Source: Paraconexibacter algicola (GTDB taxonomy: Bacteria > Actinomycetota > Thermoleophilia > Solirubrobacterales > Solirubrobacteraceae). Taken from it: 64,000 nucleotides of DNA. Below, piece after piece: positions 61,738-64,000 of the stretch (within the stretch, counting starts at the first letter, position 1; every line of letters begins with the position of its first letter). A program made the position numbers and the translations under genes. The DNA is taken from assembly GCF_003044185.1 (NCBI RefSeq), contig NZ_PYYB01000001.1:2314978-2378977 (forward strand), in the 5' to 3' direction. The notes beneath the pieces were generated by a model, which was not told the DNA's origin, did no database searches, and worked only from the letters and a program-made list of their open reading frames with translations.

Positions 61738-62253
61738 ATGGCTTCGAAGAGAAAGGCCGCCAAGCAGGCGGCGAAGGCAGCGCCGGTGACGGTCGCCGAG
61801 GCCGTCGAGGCCGTGAAGGACAACGCCTACGTGCAGCGCGTCGCCACCGACGACGAGCTGCGCGACAACGCCCGGGTCGCCTTCGAGGCCGCCCGTGACG
61901 CGTACGACCGCGTCAGCAAGGCGAAGAAGGGCAAGGTCACGAAGACCCTCACCGGCGACAAGCAGCTGCACCACTCCCTCCAGGAGGCGGCGGCGGCGCT
62001 CAAGGACGTCGGCAGCGCGCTGAAGGAGCCCGCGCCGGTCCAGAAGGGCAAGGCGAAGGTCGCCAAGGCGAAGAAGCAGGGTGGCGGCGGGCGCAAGCTC
62101 GTGGTCCTGCTCGTCGGCGCCGGCCTCGCGCTCGCGCTCTCCAGCGACCTGCGCGACAAGGTGCTCGACCTGCTGTTCGGCGCCGAGGAGGAGTTCGACT
62201 ACACCTCCTCGACCGCGCCGTCCACGCCCGCGCCGTCGCCCGCCGCGGCGTAG
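61738..62253 (+). CDS. Lys/Ala-rich membrane-anchored protein of unknown function
   Basis: This 171-residue protein has a basic helical N-terminal domain (KRKAAKQAAKAAPVTVAEAVEAVKDNAYVQRVATDDELRDNARVAFEAARDAYDRV). A Lys/Ala/Gly stretch, one TM near residues 121-137 (RKLVVLLVGAGLALAL) and an acidic, Pro-rich tail follow. GACGGAGGACC gives a good Shine-Dalgarno. The arrangement suggests a membrane-linked nucleic-acid or envelope protein, but no family is recognised. Confidence 0.65.
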   Translation: MASKRKAAKQAAKAAPVTVAEAVEAVKDNAYVQRVATDDELRDNARVAFEAARDAYDRVSKAKKGKVTKTLTGDKQLHHSLQEAAAALKDVGSALKEPAPVQKGKAKVAKAKKQGGGGRKLVVLLVGAGLALALSSDLRDKVLDLLFGAEEEFDYTSSTAPSTPAPSPAAA

Positions 62254-62279
62254 CGCCGGCCGACACGACCGACTCGTCC

Positions 62280-62305
62280 GACGGGCGCCCTCCGGGGCGC
62301 CCGTC
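62280..62305. terminator. Hairpin between the Lys-rich gene and the TetR gene
   Basis: GACGGGCGCCC (62280-62290) and GGGCGCCCGTC (62295-62305) pair perfectly around a 4-base loop and are followed by CTCGTGTGG. It ends the upstream transcript. Confidence 0.7.
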
Positions 62306-62331
62306 CTCGTGTGGGCCTAGGCTTGTCGGTG

Positions 62332-62940
62332 ATGCCGACGCCCGCCACGCCCCGAGCCATCGACGGAGAGAAGGCGCAGCGCATCGTCGAGGCCATGCGG
62401 CGCAGCGTGGCCCAGCGCGGCGTCGCCGGGTCGACGTTCGACCACGTCGCGGGGGAGGCGGGGGTCAGCCGCGGGCTGCTGCACTACTACTTCGGCACCA
62501 AGGAGGCGCTCCTCGCCGAGGTGGTGCGGCGCGAGTGCGACCTGCGGATGACGTTGCTCGAGGCGCAGCTCCAGGGCGCGGGGAGCCCGGACGACTTCGT
62601 CGAGCTCCTGCGGCTGACGCTGCAGCAGCTCCACGACGAGGACCCGGACTTCGTGGCGCTGCTGTTCGAGCTGTTCACGATGGCCCGCCGCAACGACGAG
62701 CTGGCCGAGGGCTTCCGCGCGGTGCTGCAGCGCACGCGCGAGCACGTCGCCGCCGTGCTGCAGGCCAAGCACGACGAGGGCGTCCTGACGATCCACGCGC
62801 CGGCGGAGGCGATCGTGGACGTGATCTTCGCGGTCGGCGACGGGCTGGCGCTGCGGATGCTGTCCGAGCCCGAGCGGGACTTCGGGGCGTCGATCGGCGC
62901 GGCCGCGCAGGCCGTCCGGTCGCTCATCGCGGCACCCTGA
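62332..62940 (+). CDS. TetR family repressor adjacent to an MMPL transporter
   Basis: This 202-residue regulator has HTH residues 16-62 (AQRIVEAMRRSVAQRGVAGSTFDHVAGEAGVSRGLLHYYFGTKEALLAEVV) and a C-terminal ligand domain ending FAVGDGLALRMLSEPERDF. TetR genes next to MMPL exporters usually repress them. A site at 63013-63038 supports that. Start ATG 62332; upstream in-frame GTG 62311 is possible. Confidence 0.87.
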   Translation: MPTPATPRAIDGEKAQRIVEAMRRSVAQRGVAGSTFDHVAGEAGVSRGLLHYYFGTKEALLAEVVRRECDLRMTLLEAQLQGAGSPDDFVELLRLTLQQLHDEDPDFVALLFELFTMARRNDELAEGFRAVLQRTREHVAAVLQAKHDEGVLTIHAPAEAIVDVIFAVGDGLALRMLSEPERDFGASIGAAAQAVRSLIAAP

Positions 62941-63012
62941 TCCCGACGGACCCGCATCCTGTGTGATGCGTCTCACACGGGTGCGATCCCGGAGGCGGCA
63001 CAGTCCCGCGCA

Positions 63013-63038
63013 GTCCTGACTGGCCAGCCAGCCAGGAC
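63013..63038. promoter_or_regulatory. TetR-type operator candidate before the MMPL gene
   Basis: The site has arms GTCCTG (63013-63018) and CAGGAC (63033-63038), with a CTGGCCAG palindrome (63020-63027) and three overlapping CCAG units between them. Just upstream, GTGTGA/TCACAC flanks TGCGTC near 62961-62978. It sits about 42 bases before the MMPL ATG. Confidence 0.5.
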
Positions 63039-63079
63039 GCTGCTCCGCTCCTCAGCGCACCCTCGGAAGGACGACCGCC

Positions 63080-64000
63080 ATGCAGGCCTTCATGCTCCGC
63101 CTCGACGCCGCCGTCCACCGGCACCGGCGCGCGGTCCTCGCGCTCTGGGCGATCGCGCTGGTCGCCGCCGTCCCGTTCGCGCTGCGGCAGTCCGAGAACC
63201 TCACCGGCGGCGGCTTCGCCGTCCCGGGCTCGCAGTCCCGCGCCGTCGAGGAGGCGCTCGCCCGCGACCTGCCGCAGGCCGGCCACGCCACGCTCGCCGC
63301 GGTCCTCGCGCCGCAGCCCGGCGCCACCCGCGCGCAGGGCCGCGCCGCGCTGGACCGCGTCGACCGCGCCGCCGCCACCGTCGCGGACGTCTCGCTCGCC
63401 CCGGCCGCGCGCGCCGCCGCGCTACGCCGCATCGACGCCGCCCCCGGCCGGCCGCTGCTCGTCCCCCTGGCGGCGACCGTCGACGACCTCGAGTCCTCCG
63501 ACGTCGCCGCCGACCTCCGCGACGAGCTCGGCCTCGCCGACGAGCGCGCGGGGGAGCCCGTCCGCGTCGGCCTCGTCGGTCAGGGCGCCCTCTGGGCCGG
63601 ACTGCAGGACGTCTCCAAGGAGGGCCTCGAGAAGGCCGAGGCCACCGGCTTCCCGATCGTCCTGCTGATCCTGCTCGTCGTCTTCGGCTCGCTCGCCGCC
63701 GCGACGCTGCCGCTCGCGCTCGGCGTGTTCAGCGTGCTCATCACCGGTGGCCTGATCTACGGGATCTCGCTGCAGCTCCAGATGAGCGTGTTCGTCACGA
63801 ACATGGCCTCGATGATCGGCATCGGCGTCGCCGTCGACTACTCGCTGTTCGTCCTCGCGCGCTACCGCGAGGAGGTCCGCGGCGGCGCGACGCCCGAGGC
63901 CGCGCGCACCACCGCGATGGCCACCTCCGGGATCGCGGTGCTGTTCTCCGGCCTGACCGTGATCGTCTCGCTGGCCGGCCTCTACATGGTCGACACGACC
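63080..64000 (+). CDS. MMPL family transporter, 3' end cut by the window edge
   Basis: The first 307 residues are visible: one N-terminal TM (RRAVLALWAIALVAAVPFAL), a large extracytoplasmic domain (about residues 35-185), then TMs with ATGFPIVLLILLVVFGSLAAATLPLALG, GLIYGISLQL and MASMIGIGVAVDYSLFVLARYREEV, which is the SSD/RND GxxxDY-type motif. MMPL proteins export lipids or lipophilic compounds in actinobacteria. AAGGACGACC is the Shine-Dalgarno. The remaining C-terminal TMs lie outside. Confidence 0.9.
   Translation, partial: MQAFMLRLDAAVHRHRRAVLALWAIALVAAVPFALRQSENLTGGGFAVPGSQSRAVEEALARDLPQAGHATLAAVLAPQPGATRAQGRAALDRVDRAAATVADVSLAPAARAAALRRIDAAPGRPLLVPLAATVDDLESSDVAADLRDELGLADERAGEPVRVGLVGQGALWAGLQDVSKEGLEKAEATGFPIVLLILLVVFGSLAAATLPLALGVFSVLITGGLIYGISLQLQMSVFVTNMASMIGIGVAVDYSLFVLARYREEVRGGATPEAARTTAMATSGIAVLFSGLTVIVSLAGLYMVDTT

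Overview
The window is one chromosomal segment of very high G+C (by eye about three quarters), with almost every third codon position G or C, many GTG starts and short intergenic gaps. Gene content points to a high-G+C actinobacterium: MaoC hydratase, Rv2578c-type radical SAM protein, FprB-type ferredoxin reductase, AurF-like diiron oxygenase, MMPL exporter, PilZ protein, DUF5995, and many TetR and NarL-type regulators. My best guess is a Thermoleophilia/Solirubrobacterales-like lineage, but that placement is inference from gene flavour and not from a phylogenetic marker. I see no insertion sequence, prophage, CRISPR array, rRNA or replication origin. Two tRNA genes (Tyr, Thr) are present.

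Layout. 1-8.4 kb: an edge-truncated nucleotidyltransferase-like gene, a TIM-barrel isomerase-like protein, an SRPBCC protein, DUF5995, L-asparaginase, a secreted esterase-like hydrolase, an unusual three-domain fusion (GYR-type domain, GcvH-like fold without the lipoyl lysine, SCP2) and a YbjN protein. 8.4-17.7 kb: a structured intergenic stretch, then a DsbA-fold/aldo-keto reductase pair, Leu/Phe-tRNA-protein transferase, PH-domain protein, renalase-like oxidoreductase, YqgE, MFS exporter, Tim44-like, PilZ and MaoC proteins. 17.7-29.6 kb: secreted proteins, hydrolases, ClpP, a TetR/YceI/FMN-reductase unit with a readable double operator, an RhtA-like exporter, PgsA, FolE2, the primary sigma factor and a lipoprotein glutathione peroxidase. 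29.6-36.6 kb: a small PD-(D/E)XK nuclease beside tRNA-Tyr, a nucleoside deoxyribosyltransferase/FUSC pair, an FKBP lipoprotein, then a signalling cluster (receiver-only protein, NarL regulator, histidine kinase and its NarL partner) ending at a Nudix gene and tRNA-Thr.

36.7-48 kb: secreted and lipid-anchored proteins, an Rv2578c-type radical SAM gene preceded by an exact match to the CGAAC-N4-GTTCG LexA box, the AurF/FprB oxygenase-reductase pair, an RHH-GAF protein divergent from an orphan ECF sigma factor, SppA, and two tandem TetR paralogues that share an operator-like sequence. 48-53.3 kb: a six-gene operon in which every junction overlaps (FAD oxidoreductase, AveC-like membrane protein, APH-type kinase, membrane protein, and NorE/NorF-like oxidase subunits III and IV without catalytic subunits). 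It reads away from a palindrome shared with one TetR gene and is the most interesting candidate for an undescribed system. 53.3-64 kb: GNAT, SRPBCC and NAD(P)H-binding proteins, an FMN alpha-hydroxy-acid oxidase, a hairpin-rich leader before a small Cys-rich protein, an RNase Z-like hydrolase, an Hsp20-Lon-SMP30 coupled operon, a small membrane protein, and a TetR-MMPL unit cut by the right edge.

Theme: much of the window concerns lipid, envelope and redox chemistry under local TetR control, plus protein quality control (ClpP, Lon, Hsp20, SppA, FKBP, Aat).
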